Assembly: GCA_019614645.1 (NCBI GenBank)
Contig: JABWDB010000015.1
Location: 5,837,501-5,901,500, forward strand
DNA length: 64,000 bases
From: Stratiolaelaps scimitus
Lineage: Eukaryota; Arthropoda; Arachnida; Mesostigmata; Laelapidae
Direction of reading: 5' to 3'
The notes under the pieces were generated by a model that had not been told where the DNA came from, ran no database searches, and saw only the letters and a list, made by a program, of their open reading frames with translations. A program made the translations under genes and the position numbers. Positions within the stretch are counted from its first letter, which is position 1. The number at the start of each line of letters is the position of its first letter. Shown one piece after another: positions 9,812 through 23,003 of this stretch.

Positions 9812-12800
9812 CAAACATCAACTCTTTCCATAACAATTCTCGGCACTGCAGTGTCTAGAAAATGTCACGGGATACCAACCACCGTAATGCCGCGATGAAA
9901 AGCAAATTGGCATTGTATTGTACACAGCATTTCTCTCGTCCTTACCTTATTGAGTTGGGCTCCAAGTAAGGCAATCGATCTCTGCTTGTCAAACAGGCTA
10001 GTGTCAGAAGTAATTTTCCCGTTAGTCGTGGTGATTGAGAACGTCGAGATCAAAAGGTGTTTATTCCTTAAAATAAGTAGTTACCAACAATGACCGCCAC
10101 ACACCTACCCGGAATGAGCTACTAAATAAGGTGCTATATCTAACTTCAAACAATTGTAGACGTTTAATTGATGTGATTAATTAAGTGCTTTTTCAAAATA
10201 AATCGCAGCAGGGCGGGTAAATTCGCGGTCATAGGGAAATGCTACTGAATCAATAACATTTTGTCATTCGGATTAGTTAGAAGTTGTTTCTATTTTGCAA
10301 CATTGTGCTATTATCTTGCGTTTCAATCATACGCCTAAAAGTATATGTAAGATTAGTTTCTCGATAGAAAAAACATTTCTCTTTATAACGCAAACAACAG
10401 TAAATAATAAAAATACGTATAAAAAAATGTGTTTAAAAATAAATAAAAAATAAAATACATGTGTGTGTAAAATGCAATTTAACACCTTTACCAGCTACCG
10501 CGGTAGCACCTGCCCACAACCTTATGCTCAAGTGACCCGATGCACTATGACGATTTCAGCAATTCTCGTAGGGATACTATATGAATTGGCCATAACGTGG
10601 CACTTCAATACATCGACAAACATTGTATTGGGATAGCATGTCTCTAAATAGCATGGCTCGAAAAGATGCTGAACTTATAATATGACATAGAAGGCCTATT
10701 TTTCGATCGGTGCAGATCTGTATACAAATGACTGAATTTGGCGGTTGAACCATACTTCGTAATTTAACCCTCTATGCATAACTTATAGTGGTTCAGGTAT
10801 ATTCTTGAAACACTCATTTACCGGTGGAAATTTCGCCCCCATTGACAGATCGCTGCAATTCAACTCGGGCAGTTCAAAATTCGAAAATCAATGTTTGGTT
10901 AGTAAATTGAAGAAAATACCCCAAAAGTGTTGACTTTAGCCATCAAAATGGCTAAAAACATGTTACCTTAGTTCTACTTGCTGTCATTAATTTGATTTAA
11001 TTTATTAATAGAAGAACGCTATACTTAATAGAAATACAACATATAATAGAGTAAGCGAATTCACATTGGTCGAATGCAAATAACACTTCGGCTTGCGTAC
11101 ATTTAGGGCTACAAAGCTATTTTTATTGCTATTATTGTCTCATGCCGCGCTCACCTGCAGTTTTACGGGCCTTCTATAAAACCGGCACGCTGAAAGCGTG
11201 GCTGCCTTAGGCTATGAGAATACGTGTTCTAGTCGGGACGCAGAGAGAACAGAATTTGAGAAGAAAGTCCCATCCCAATACGCCTTGGCCACGAAATCCA
11301 AAATATATCTGATGTATCATGAGGAAAACCTATTAATGAAGCATGTATAATCTGCTGTAACTATCAATGGGTGCAGGGTCAATGACCATATTCCTACAAA
11401 GCTCGTAAATATGAACAGACCCGAGTCGAGCGTAACCAACGGGGTCGCCCGAGATCTATTATTATTATTGTTATTGAATGAGCAACGATAATCAATTTAA
11501 CACTGCTTATCAGTTAAATTTCTCGCAATTAGATCTTCGGTTGTACCACCCGTCCACCATATTCTGTATCTCACAATTACATATTCTGACATTACAGCAA
11601 CACATCAAAAGGTCCGCTAGAAGTATAATATCTAACGATCGAACGTGTTCAAACGATGTAAATCATGGGGGGAAGCACCACGGTTTGAACAGCTTTAACT
11701 TAATGCAAGGCTTTGTAATGAAGCAAGATGGATGCTTATAGCCACCCTAATAAGTAGTGTTTGCTAGTTAAACTGTGCACTCGAATTTCATATACTATCA
11801 ATGCCAAACGTAACACAGTGAATTTTGCATCGAACGTTTCCGCTGGCTTCTGTCGACTAGGCCGGGATCATTTATTTGAACTAAACAGTTGACTGGGACC
11901 CATGCTGAGTGTACGCATCGGTGTCTGTACGGGATCATACAAGCTCGACGTTGTCTCTCGGCGCGTTATAAACTTTATGATATTTAATGGCATAATGCGA
12001 TTAGCTCAATCAATCACCTCCCGGCCCCCGGAACAACGAAGGCACAGCAACAACAACAACCGAGTAGTAGATCAGAGGAGTCCCTAATGCCTGTTGAACT
12101 GGCGATAACCTGATAACTTCTCGAACGCATAGAACTTGACCAGAATACCGAATCCTTCCTCTAGTCTAATAGTTGTATAGACTATATATAGATTCAATAC
12201 GCTAGTCAAGTTTGACGGCAAAGTTCATCTGCAGTTAAGTCCAATGCTCTACAACTTAGTTATATTATATAATATGCCCATCCGATAACGTTGAGGCTGA
12301 GCGGATCATCTAAACGGATATATTCTCACAAGGCACAACAGATGTCGCTTATTCACAAAGCACTTGTCAGCACTATAACATGAGATTCGGTTAAACACGG
12401 CGTTGCCTTGCTTAAAACGTCGAAATGTGATTTTCACGAGTGGTACCTTATCTCAAGCACAATAACGAAAACTTGTCCTTATTTCTAAGGCACGCTTGCC
12501 TAGCCATTTGCCCCTAGAAGCGGCCTAGGAGTAACTGGTCGCTATGCACCGACGGGGAGCATAAACATCTCCTATGAAACACTTATGGCAAAAGATTTGA
12601 TTTGCAATATATTCCTCGGTGAAGTAATGTGCACCTTCACTATTGTGTCGATGCAATAAATTGTCCATCCACCAACAATCGAGTGAATAATGATGAAATG
12701 CCACTGAACGAACGTGCGATGAGTTGATTATGCCAGAAATCGACATTCAATTGTCATTTCGATTTTGAGACTTATTTCTTTAAACAGTTTCTTCAAATGC

Positions 12801-13230
12801 GTTTAGATAGATAGATAAGCACTGGAAACTATTTGAGACCTTTTCTTTAATTACGTTTTGCGCAGATAGATAAGCAATCCGTTGTGGAAATCAGGAGGCA
12901 TTTTGTTGCTAAATTAAGTACAGATCTAGATACGTACAGATCTAGATACGACAAGGATATCTAGGTATCGTATGACAGTTATTCGAAGGACCCGCATCCC
13001 AGGGTTCTGCATGGCGAGCGAGCCCCTGGGCGATCACCCCTCGATTGAAACCAATCGGGATACAACAATGACAGGTTTTGACAAACAGGAGAACTTTCAT
13101 CGGCAAAATAACAAATAGAAGAATTATGTCGCTTCGTCTAGCCCCGGCTCAATCCACATCGTCAAACTCAACTAACACAGCTAGGCTTCACATCGTTTCT
13201 AACAAAGAATAGATCATATCGTAGATTCTG
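9810..13230. other. AT-rich stretch with no supported feature
   Basis: Frames are short and no splice-supported exon or tRNA-like head was seen. Two small local duplications are visible: a 16-bp tandem copy of TACAGATCTAGATACG near 12919-12950, and a repeated AGATAGATAAGCA near 12809 and 12865. Confidence 0.6.
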
Positions 13231-13964
13231 CTAGAGTTGTCCACCATTGAAAGGAATATCCTGGACAGCCAACTGCCCTTGACCAGACTCGCTCTCGAAA
13301 TTGTTGGCCGACGAAGTATAAAAGAGGGTGCTCGATCTGTTTCTAATCACTCGGAGCTGAGTCTCTGGTTCAGACGAGAAGATGGATTGCGCAACGATGC
13401 AATCGGTTGTGGCAATCGAACGCGGCTCATAGGAGGAGGCTCCGAGGTAGAGGCGTAGGTCCCAGAGTGGCTTGCCTCGATCGTCAAGCCGCGTCGCATC
13501 AGACACTGCCGTGTCACCCAGCCAAGAAGAAGAGCTGGCTTGTGGCGGCTTCGTGCTGCTAGTAAGCGTGCGATAGAAACATGTGTCGATAGTGTCGTCG
13601 TTTACGGGATTTTAGGCAGGCTCCGGGTCCGGGCGAGAAGCTCCGGTGGGGTGGTCGAGGAGTAGGCTCCGAGAACTTGCAAGGCCGACTCGTCGTGGTC
13701 AGGGCCCTACAGTGGCTCCCGAGTTCCCATCTACGCGCGCACTCTCCCCCGAAATCGATCAACACCGTTCGCGCAATCTGCCAGAGAACTGACGGCGATA
13801 AGAATTTCTGCTCGTGTGGTGGATTAGTCTGCTAGTACTTGTTGATGGTGGCATAAATAAACGCAAATTATACCGGCGTATTTCGAGACCGTTTTCACTC
13901 CAGTTTTCTGTTTTCAGTCTTACGCTGGGACGCGGTTCCGCGGTCGCCGGACTCCGCGCGCACC

Positions 13965-14156
13965 CTACAGAGCCGTCCTTTCCTGATAGACTACTTCCAT
14001 GTTTGAGGGTAGATCCTGTGTGTCCTCTGCGGGCCTCCGGCCTACGCGCAGTGTTGGCATTCTCGCCGATGGCAGACCGAACGCCGCGATGGCCTGCGCG
14101 AGGTCGCCGTTCATTCGGGTTTTCTTTTTAATTGTCCCACTGTAATAGGACGGGTC
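13965..14156 (-). CDS. Unidentified membrane protein, terminal coding exon
   Basis: The acceptor tgtgttctcttcag is followed by a phase-0 frame of 63 codons and TAG. It begins DPSYYSGTIKKKTR and ends QERTAL. The phase fits the exon at 18878-19102. The final residues fit a class I PDZ-binding consensus (Thr at -2, Leu at 0). Two adjacent Tyr (SYYSG) and one near the end (VYQE) are possible phosphorylation sites. I do not recognise the family. The link to the upstream exons rests on strand, phase and splice signals only. Confidence 0.6.
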   Translation of the reverse strand, partial: DPSYYSGTIKKKTRMNGDLAQAIAAFGLPSARMPTLRVGRRPAEDTQDLPSNMEVVYQERTAL

Positions 14157-15922
14157 CTGAAGAGAACACAAAATATCGTTACTAGGGATCAACACATAGA
14201 TATCCAACATGACGCTCTATAGGTGGTCTATCAGTGAGATCCAGTGTCCGCAGTGTCTACATGAATATGAGTTGGCTTATTTGTATTGTACGAAGATGCG
14301 TTTGCGAGTGATCTGTCTGTAGATTCTTTTACACCTGCGATAGTGTCTGGAGCTGCACGGATTGACGTGCACTGTTGTGCAACTGTTCTCTCTGTGGTCT
14401 CCGGGTTCTTGTACTGCGCGGATACGACAGAACCAGACTAAATGGCTAAATGCAGAAAAAGCCTTCAGCAGCAGCTGTAATAACAAAGGTGAGCGAACGG
14501 CGGCTTCCATCGACCCGACGCGTTATTCAGTGACATTCCGTTTGATGTCGCGCGTTCGCTCACGGTGATTTGTTGAGCGACGGCTTTTTTAACCACCCCA
14601 GAGCCGCGCGCCCCAGACCCGCTGAGGCCTCCACTACTCGTCGTCGCTACATACAGGCACCCACAGCAATCGCAGCCGCTTTTCAGCTTTGCGACGACGT
14701 CGTCATCATCAACGAGCCGTCAGTTAATCACGGCGCGCTCTCCGCAGCTTTTGGTTTAGGGGGGGTGCAGTTGACTGCCCGAAGTCCCACAGGCTAGTCC
14801 CCGCCTTCGGTTCCGGATAACTGTCAGTGGGCCTACGCGTGTTGACAAATCGTCATATATTGTTGCAGGTGGCTCGCATATACGCCGGGCTACCTGCCGG
14901 CTTGCCTGCCTGCGTTCGCTGTTCGTTTCGACAGAAACGCCTCGTGATTCATCTCAGCCGTCGCGCGGCAGCCAGATAATAATCACGAGCGGTCCAGGGC
15001 GGCCCTTGTGGTGGGCATACACATATTATAAGCTGTGCCAGTAGCGATAACGACTCGTTGCCCCAAGACGGCGACCGCCTCAGCTGACGGGCACAAAGGG
15101 CTCCGTACAAAGAGGTATCGAGGGGAAGCATAGCGGGCGGGCGGGCGGGCGAGTGAGGCAGGCTGCAGCGATAGTGAATGACACCGCCAAAGAATGACAG
15201 GACTTGACGCCCGGCGCGCGCGCGCGTGGCGTCGGAACATCGCAGCGATCAGTGAATGTTCTTCGACGCGCGTGAATGTTCTTCTGTAGCGCGCGTTGCT
15301 CGTATCAGTAGACAGGCATGACTTCAGCAAACGGCGATTTACAACCAGACCGTACACGAGCGGGAGCGGCAGCCTCAGCACCACTGTGCCTCGTACCGCG
15401 TATCATTGACAACGTGCAGCGGTTCTGGTATTACGGCAGGTTGGTGTATCTTTTCTGGGATGATTACCCCACTCCCCAACCCCCGACAGACAACGGGGCA
15501 GAAAATGGAGGTCGGGATCTTCGCCGGTCCTGGATAAAAAAACATCGGTGGCCAGCGATGGCTTGGGAGGGAACCGGACGATTCAACAAGCGGAACATAT
15601 TGACGCGTCTTTTCTGCTCACGAGATTGATTCTGATTTAGGCTGATTTGTCGCGTGGCTGGTTGCGCTAAGCTCGTTGGGGGGGGAGGGACTAGCTCGTT
15701 CAGTGCAGCATTCAGACGTATACAGATTACTGGAACTGCTACTGATCCAAACTGATTACCCATTTTAGTGGACCTGCCAATCCGAGGACTCTGTGTCGCA
15801 ATAGTGGTGAGAGATATAGGAACGTGCGTCCGGGTACTCAGAGACCATGCACATTAGGCGTGGTTGTTTATCAACAGGTGAACTCATTTAAGGAGTGAGT
15901 GATTCCACTACATCAACGGCTC

Positions 15923-15982
15923 TGCTGTTCCTCTATCAGATAGGGGAACAGCTGAGGGTCGCTCAAAAACAAAAAGCAGCAA
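15923..15982 (+). repeat. SINE family 3 tail fragment with a hairpin
   Basis: CAGATAGGGGAACAGCTGAG matches the 3' end of the 4.4-kb copy. The preceding CTGTTCCTCTATC is nearly the reverse complement of GATAGGGGAACAG, giving a 13-bp stem with one mismatch. Confidence 0.6.
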
Positions 15983-16518
15983 CAGAGAAGTCATTCATAG
16001 TGGACATATTCCTAAAGATCCTTGCCTCTTAAATCGACCACACTGCGTACGACCCCAAGATCAACACGCATATGTGTCAAATCGACCTATTCCTTCACCC
16101 ACGCAAACGGAACGTCCTAATACCACCGACGATAAACCGATAAGAACTGAAATTACGTGACGTTTTTTCTGGCCCTGCGTTCCCCCGCCCCCATGTTGTT
16201 TTGTTTTCATAGGCTGCAGTACGAAAGATGAGTACAGCCGAAAATTTGCTGCCGTCAAATAATTGTTGCTGCCAGTATTATTTACTTGGAAGATATACTA
16301 CCGAGTTGTTGTCGCGTGCTGGACAATGAGCCCGTCCTCGGAGAATAATATCAGGTTGTCGAAGAAACACAAAAAATACACAAAAACAAAAAGGAGCATG
16401 GACAATGACTCTTAAGCAAAATCCGAGTAAATTAGCAAAATCGTACGCGTGGGTGTAGTTTGTTGATTTGACAAGTGCCCGAAGCGGGGTCTCTTCCACG
16501 TCGGTCCGCTGCACTCCT

Positions 16519-16555
16519 CTGATAATCAGCAGCTCGCAGAGGTGCTGATTATCAG
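16519..16555. repeat. Perfect inverted repeat, 13-bp arms
   Basis: CTGATAATCAGCA (16519-16531) and TGCTGATTATCAG (16543-16555) are exact reverse complements separated by 11 nt. Confidence 0.9.
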
Positions 16556-17234
16556 GACGAATCTTGCCCGTAGACGATAGGGATCTCCCTAGCTTTATTT
16601 CTCTCGCTCGGTTTCTCTCCCTTTTTCACTGTCTCTGTCCAGCGGCCGCTACCTTGCGGTGCCCACGATGCCACCACCACTGTCAGCGGTTCAGCTTCTG
16701 TGGACGTGAATAGCTTCGGCAGTTTGCGGCCGTCGAGCGCTCGTCTTCTGGAACGCCTCTGCGCCTCGTATGAATGGGCAACAACTCATCCACGCCGAGC
16801 CACCGATGTTGTGTCAGCAGGGAGGGGGCCAGCTCAGTGTGAGCAGCCAACCATCGATCCGATTGTTGTCGTTACAGATAGCGACAGTTAGGCAGGCAGG
16901 TAGGTAGGTGGTCGCGCGAGCGATATGCTGCTATATATTATGTTCGTGGTGTCGTTGCCGATTTCGCGTACAGATCGGCGTGCAGGGCCGTTCAAAGCGG
17001 AACGAATCGCGAAGGCTGCCGCGACAGCGTTCACTGCCGGCCAGCGAGCAGTGATCGTCGAGACGAGCGCGAATCACAGCGCAGCGGCGCAGCGGCGCTC
17101 AATGGTGACGCCGCGAGCTACGGATAGCTTATCCTGCTTGTGCAGTTTGCACAGAAGAAGCGCAGAATCGATCCCTATATTGTCGTGTGGACAGACCGGC
17201 AGAGCTCAATGTTAGGCCCGGAGTGGAGCGTGCG

Positions 17235-17262
17235 CGAGAGAGAGAGAGAGAGAGAGAGAGGT
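17235..17262. repeat. (GA)n microsatellite
   Basis: About 13 GA units, followed by a second GA-rich patch to 17277. Confidence 0.85.
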
Positions 17263-17920
17263 GAGAGAGCGAGAGAGGTGCCGTAATCAATCGCTAAGCT
17301 GCGGCTGCTCCCACCACAGCAGCAGCAGCGACTGCAGCAGCTCAATAAATGACAACAAGGGCGCATCACCTATTGTATTCGCGGCAAACATATGACGGCT
17401 GCTGCCATTGTTCTCGACCGTTTGCGCGTTTTCTCCCGATCTCCCAATCGTCCGCTGCCTGCCGTCGCGGATGTCTCGTAGCATGCGAGACACACGGCTG
17501 ACGAATGTGTCCATTCAGGGGACGGGACGACGACCAGTCATACCGGACACCAGTGACAACACCACCTACAGCATAATGGCATAAATCACGAAGGTCTAGA
17601 TGGGAGACTAATGATCTGTTTGTCGCAAGCATATTTCGGCGCTATTCGATGTCATACGTGACGTCTTGAGCAGTCGCAGACGGCGAAGCGGACGGCAGTG
17701 CGTCTGTGTTGCCGGGGCTGGTCGATCAGCCGAAACTTTCAGATGTCCGTGGGCGGACATATGACGATAACATTGTAGATCCGGCGACACGTAGCTAACT
17801 ATAATAGCACCTACCGTATAGTAAACGGATATGGCAATCTCAATGAAATTGAGCCCAGATGATGGGCTCATGACTCGGTTTCGTCTTCCAGCAGAACGAG
17901 TAATAGTGTCGAGCCCCCTA

Positions 17921-18045
17921 GGGTGGCCTGGTGGTACGTTCGTGTGCGCTTTGCAATTGGGGAACGCACATGGGTGCACCGGTTCGATCCTCATCATTGC
18001 ACATTTGCACTGAAAGGGGTCCGCCTTATGAAGCCTTATGCGATT
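17921..18045 (+). repeat. SINE family 2, tRNA-derived
   Basis: The head GGTGGCCTGGTGGTACG is A-box-like and GGTTCGATCC is a B box about 60 nt later. They are followed by the family body TGAAAGGGGTCCGCCTTATG and AAGCCTTATG. The body is shared with copies at 53.77 kb (plus) and 21.7 kb (minus). Confidence 0.75.
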
Positions 18046-18167
18046 CAACCCGGACAATGTACGGGAACCAGTAATAGCAGAACTAACAGGTGTAGCCTAC
18101 GGCAATACAGCTATATGGACTGGGCATAGCAAATGACTGTTCTGCCTCTCGGGACGATATATAAACG

Positions 18168-18171
<4 letters not shown>

Positions 18172-18213
<42 letters not shown>
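18172..18213. repeat. (TA)n microsatellite
   Basis: About 21 TA units soon after the family 2 SINE. Confidence 0.9.
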
Positions 18214-18217
<4 letters not shown>

Positions 18218-18877
18218 ACACAATCGCTTTCAAATCCGAGCCGCAGCTCGGACAACTAATGCCTCGCGCACTTAGGCGGTCGGCGACACTGTCACGACCG
18301 AGGGTCGCCATTGAGCATTCCATGTGTCTCGCAACAGGATGTCATGGCAGAAGCGTTTGATTTGGCGTGCGCATAGATTTCAATGTTGCTTTTTATCGAA
18401 TAAATTGGACTCGACAACTGAGGAGATAGGTGTGCACTATTTTCATTTTCTTTCTCTTTTCAACGTTCGTTTGCTGATCACTGTAAGATAAGAATATACC
18501 CCTGCGGGCAGCGTTCTCAGTGAGAGAGCGTCGTTATGTGGAGCAATATGAAGTTGAAGTGAGCACTAAAATGAAATAACGCAAACTCTCTAATGAAATA
18601 TCGAGCACAAATTCGCCCTGTGGCTATCGGAAAACTCGGTGGTACAGCGTAAACTAAGAAAGAATAGATAAATGAATAAAAAGAAAAAGATAATAATGCA
18701 ATCAAAAAGAAAGAAGAAAAAAAAAATATATATATACCATCTCACAGACATGTGAGATGTAATGCCAGTATCGACGAGGAGGTCTCGCGATCCTGTCCAA
18801 TTGCTTGTATCCCTCTCCACGTTCTCCACCCTGACGCTCTATTAGCAAGGGCCATTGTTCGGTCATTACGAACTCAC

Positions 18878-19102
18878 CAGCACTTCGGCCTTCAGCGTGA
18901 TGCCCGAGCCAGCGTTGGCGCCGTCGATGGACGCCTGCCGAGGCCTGGACGCGAGAAGCTGTGGGAAATTTTGCGATAATCGGACGCCCGTCGGTGAGCC
19001 CAGCCGGACCGGCGACGGCACCTGAACGTCATACGGGAGGGGCAGCGTCCCCAGGGCCCAACTCGAGCATCCGGGAACGGTGTGCAGGGACGCGTCGCTC
19101 GC
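18878..19102 (-). CDS. Unidentified membrane protein, cytoplasmic exon
   Basis: The exon is 225 nt (75 codons), with acceptor ctttcgtttccacag and donor CTG|GTGAGT, phase 0 at both ends. It begins ASDASLHTVPGCSSWALG, continues with a Pro-rich segment (LPLPYDVQVPSPVRLG) and ends GSGITLKAEVL. GC-rich third positions match the exon at 38347-38615. Phase 0 at both sides fits both its proposed neighbours. It has no membrane segment and would lie inside the cell. No known domain is recognised. Confidence 0.65.
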
Positions 19103-19457
19103 CTGTGGAAACGAAAGTGCCGACAGAGTTTTGATTCAGCAGGAAACATCGCTAGTGGCCACGGTTACGCCACCGGCTGCCCTTCGTCTTGTGAGCTTCT
19201 TATGTCTGGGTTATGTGCACAGGTCGAACGGTGACAAGCGACGGGGCGTTGGGATAACTATAGTGTACACCGTGTCGTGTGTGTCGAGTGCATGTCAAGT
19301 GATTTCATTACGTTTGATATGACACACTGGAATAGGAGAAAACAGTGCAATTTTGACAAGTTGAGACGGTCTCTCTAGCTGGCACCGTCGTTTCCTCTAC
19401 GCCGTCTTCGAGGTCAAATTCAAACGGGGGCAATGTCGGTATCACAGCAGCAACAGC

Positions 19458-19492
19458 TCGTGACTCAGGAAGAAATCCCTCTTCCTGAGTTA
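19458..19492. repeat. Inverted repeat with about 13-bp arms
   Basis: TGACTCAGGAAGA pairs with TCTTCCTGAGTTA across a loop of about 8 nt, with one mismatch. Confidence 0.75.
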
Positions 19493-19995
19493 CATCTACA
19501 ATTGAACTATTCTCGAACTCTCGTATCAAATAGTTTATCTGTCATGTCCCCCCTCCCCAAAGCAGCATTCAGCCATTACTCAAGCCAGCTCCAACCGTAT
19601 CTGCGGAAACTAGCTGGACGTCACGCCGACTTCCTTACTTGGTGGCATATCCGCCTTTGTTATCTGCCGCCAGGCTAGATATGACACATCGTGATATCGT
19701 CAGGTGGTAATAATCAGCCACCTGGCTAGCCGTAACAGCCGAGCAGAGTACGGAGCGTTCTTATATCACCGCCAGCGGTTTAGTACCGTCGCTACCAGCA
19801 GCAGAATCAGCATCCATTTCAGCATAGTGGTGTCCTTTGCCGCGGGAAGTCCTTCAGCCGAAAACCACAAATCACCTCAATACCCATAACACTTCATCTG
19901 GATTCCATCAATCAACGATATCTCTTCCATGTGTTTCACGGTGCGCGAGCACCTAAACGGTTAGGGCCGCCTACCTAAGAGTAGTTATATTTGTT

Positions 19996-19997
<2 letters not shown>

Positions 19998-20036
<39 letters not shown>

Positions 20037-20052
20037 CTATATATATATATAT
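19998..20052. repeat. Interrupted (TA)n microsatellite
   Basis: Two TA runs, broken by GTATATATCTA. Confidence 0.9.
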
Positions 20053-21670
20053 TCGCTCGTTTTCTCCTCTCGTTGTTAGCGTGGCGTTATGGCGGAGTGT
20101 GCCACCATCAACGCCCCATACGACGAACAACTAGCTGTTAAACAGAAACCTTCAGCACACACAGCTCACTCAATCAGAAACACATTGTAGCAATACCACA
20201 TTCTGGCAATGCCACCATCACCGCCACCAACACGACCACCACGCCGGCGCCGCCGCCGCCGCCACGGCAGAACGAACGCAAATGAACAAATCGACGCCGA
20301 TCGGTACTGCCACACCGCCCGGAACTAGATGCAGTTACAGAGCATCAACCTCCCCCCGCCCGCCCGCCCGCCGGACCCCGCTGCTCTCCGCCGCAGGATT
20401 CAAAAATGGGAAACATTTAAGGCAAGAAAATAGCCAAGAAAAATTACTACGTCCACCGCATATACGTCCCCGTTGTCCCCTTCCCTCCGTTCCTTCTCAT
20501 GGCCGCTCCTCATCTTCTCGTTCTGGCAGCGGTTCGTCGTGGACAAGATACAATTCCTTTTCATCGAGCGGCTTCAAGCAATGATCCGCTGACCCGCCAC
20601 GTCAGCACCCCATAGTGGTGATCATGACGGCGGCGGCGGAGGCGGATGGTGAACATTTCAATTTCTTCAACAACACCTGAACGAGCTGGCGCGAACGAAC
20701 GCTGCCTGGCACTCCATGTGTCATTCACGCGGGGGAAAGGCGTCGACGGTCCGGCCGCGGATACGCGACCGTTATGGCGCGCTGCTGGACGTGGCGGCGC
20801 TTTTCTCGGCGGTCAGCGGGCGTGCGCTCGTTTCATTTGTTAGTTCGTTCGCTTGAGCGTGATCATTTTGCAGAGAACGGTGGACAACGGAGACACTCAG
20901 ACAAATACTATTTATATACGCGAGGGAATCGTCGTAAATGCTGATGACTTGCTGTTGCTCGGGACGTCAAGACGATCGCGACACACACCCCCGTTCTATA
21001 ATAGCTTCGAAGGAAGTGAGATATAGTTGGGGCTAGCCGAAATACGATTGGGGGGAGAGAGGCCTTCTGTTGTTGTAGGTTGCTGCTGCTGCTGCTGTTG
21101 CTGGGGGTTGATTTGCACGACGCCGATGCACGGCTTCGTACTTGTTAACTGGAGAAAAAGTCGTGGTCTCAGCGACAGAGGCCGTAATGGGTGCGGTGGC
21201 GAATAACTGTCGAATGAATATACATCGCACTGTGGCATAGTGCGTCCCCCCACGGCGTTGTGGGACAACGATGATAAATACGGCATGTGCATAGCGACGT
21301 GGAGTTAATAGACGGTGGGGCCCGTCTCATACGCGGAAGAAAAGTGGCGCCTGCGTCCGAAATACGCTCGTCGATATTATGATGGTGGGGGCCACCTCCA
21401 ACGGCCATGGAGAGACGGTGCCGTCAAGCTGCAAAAACGATAATAATAATAAAGCTGTGGCCAGTTGTGGCGATCTACAACTGCACATTGTATCGCCATG
21501 TGAATCTTACGATTCACCTGAACCTCTACATAGATATGTGGTCTTGTTTCGAACAAGACAGAATGAAGATGTCGGTACACATGAATGTCGCATGTCAATA
21601 CTTGCTGTACTTTTATGATCATTAAACATTTTAATATTTTTTTCCCTCTACTCTCGCTCGCTTGACAAAA

Positions 21671-21845
21671 AGTGAATTTTCCAGGCTGACTCTCTCCAAC
21701 CTTCAACTGTGTAATTGCCTTCGGCATAAGGCGTCATAAGACGGCCAACCCCCTCATTGAAAATGTAAATGGTCAGCGGTGGAGGTTCAACCCGTGTATG
21801 CACAACCTGCGTACGTCCGCCACCTTGGGCAGACCACCCGGGCGC
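21671..21845 (-). repeat. SINE family 2, minus strand
   Basis: Read on the minus strand it has a head ending in the B-box-like GGGTTGAACC. The body GGGGGTTGGCCGTCTTATG and CGCCTTATGCCGAAGG follows, with the 3' end GTCAGCCTGGAAAATTCAC. The same 3' end (GTCAGCCAGGAAAATTT) closes the 53.77-kb copy, which defines the element's 3' terminus. Confidence 0.75.
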
Positions 21846-22977
21846 TCGATTCGCTGTCGTTCTACTCAAATCGATTATATATAACATTCACTGTGAGGAA
21901 AGCATGTCGATATGAGAGATTTGTCGACAAAATAATGATGGAAAAGTGAGTATTGATCAGTGTATGAGTGATTCTGAGTGATTCAGTGATTCGCTAGGCT
22001 GGCCAGAGAATAACGTATCGGAACTAAAATGAAGCAGCTGTGGGCAGTACTGCACGTTTGCGGGTGTTCACGTTGCTGCAGCTGGCTCTCGTCGCCGCAA
22101 ACATCATGCAGGTGCAGATGCCCATATCAAACATAATAGATCGCTTATATAGATAGATATATACATATATATATATCTATCGAGTCCCCCGAGAATGAGT
22201 GATATTGTCCCAAGTATGTGTGGTAGACGTTTGTTGCGTCTTTGGATAGAGTTGCAATTTCGTATACGAATTGCGTAATTCCATAATAGCTCTCCCTGCG
22301 GCTGAACAACATGAACAGTCGCGGCGTCAGCCCTCCGCGAACGGCGAAGCCTGTGACGTCTGAGAAGAGACGCTCCCACTTTACGACAAGATATCATTTG
22401 TTACTTTTAACATGAAACTGTATCATCATGCCGTTCTTGGATCACTGTCAAACGAAATGATTATGAAACGGCCTCTTTCTGCCCTTCACTACCACGTCTA
22501 CAACTATATATATGTATAATGCATATACATATGTGCTCAAGGTCAAGCATCATATATGTCTCGAGCTAGTCTCATTTTAATGTCATTCTTCAGTTGTTCA
22601 GTTTTCGGTGTCATTTGAAACCAGCTGGCGGACGATTATATCAGACTGCTCCGGAACGAGATCACCCTTTAGCGTTACTCTCACCGCACGAGCGCTATTC
22701 TATCTGGATGGCCCCGATCCGAGTCATATTTTCTGCAACAGTAAGTAATCACGTTCGTCACGATAATAACGATAGTAACAATAATAATAATAAGTAACGA
22801 GGGCGGCTTTCCATTTTCTATAGACAGCAGTAGCCGTGGCAATCATCAACGCTGGCCGTTGTTGTTGTTCCGCATTCAAGCGGCGCAATTTAGTCGCTAT
22901 TTAGGCGTCCAGGCACAATTTGCTCGGTCGTACGATATACGACAAAGTCATATTGTCTTTGGCTCAGAGTGCCAGAT

Positions 22978-23003
22978 CCCCGGCCGACCCCCGGCCGACC
23001 CCC
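22978..23003. repeat. Short GC-rich tandem duplication
   Basis: CCCCGGCCGAC is repeated twice in tandem, followed by CCCCGCCGCC. Confidence 0.7.

Larger units (their letters stand above)
14157..18877 (-). other. Intron of about 4.7 kb in the unidentified membrane-protein gene
   Basis: It runs from a GTGAGT donor to a CAG acceptor. It contains a family 2 SINE (17921-18045), a family 3 tail (15932-15982), a perfect 13-bp-arm foldback (16519-16555), a GA-rich tract (17235-17262) and a (TA)n tract (18172-18213). Short extra exons inside cannot be excluded. Confidence 0.5.

Noticed and set aside
13231..13506. Minus-strand ORF with a protein-like C terminus, and a plus-strand ORF over the same bases
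   Set aside because: Both strands look equally plausible. The minus-strand entry phase does not fit the membrane-protein exon upstream, so it was not added to that gene.
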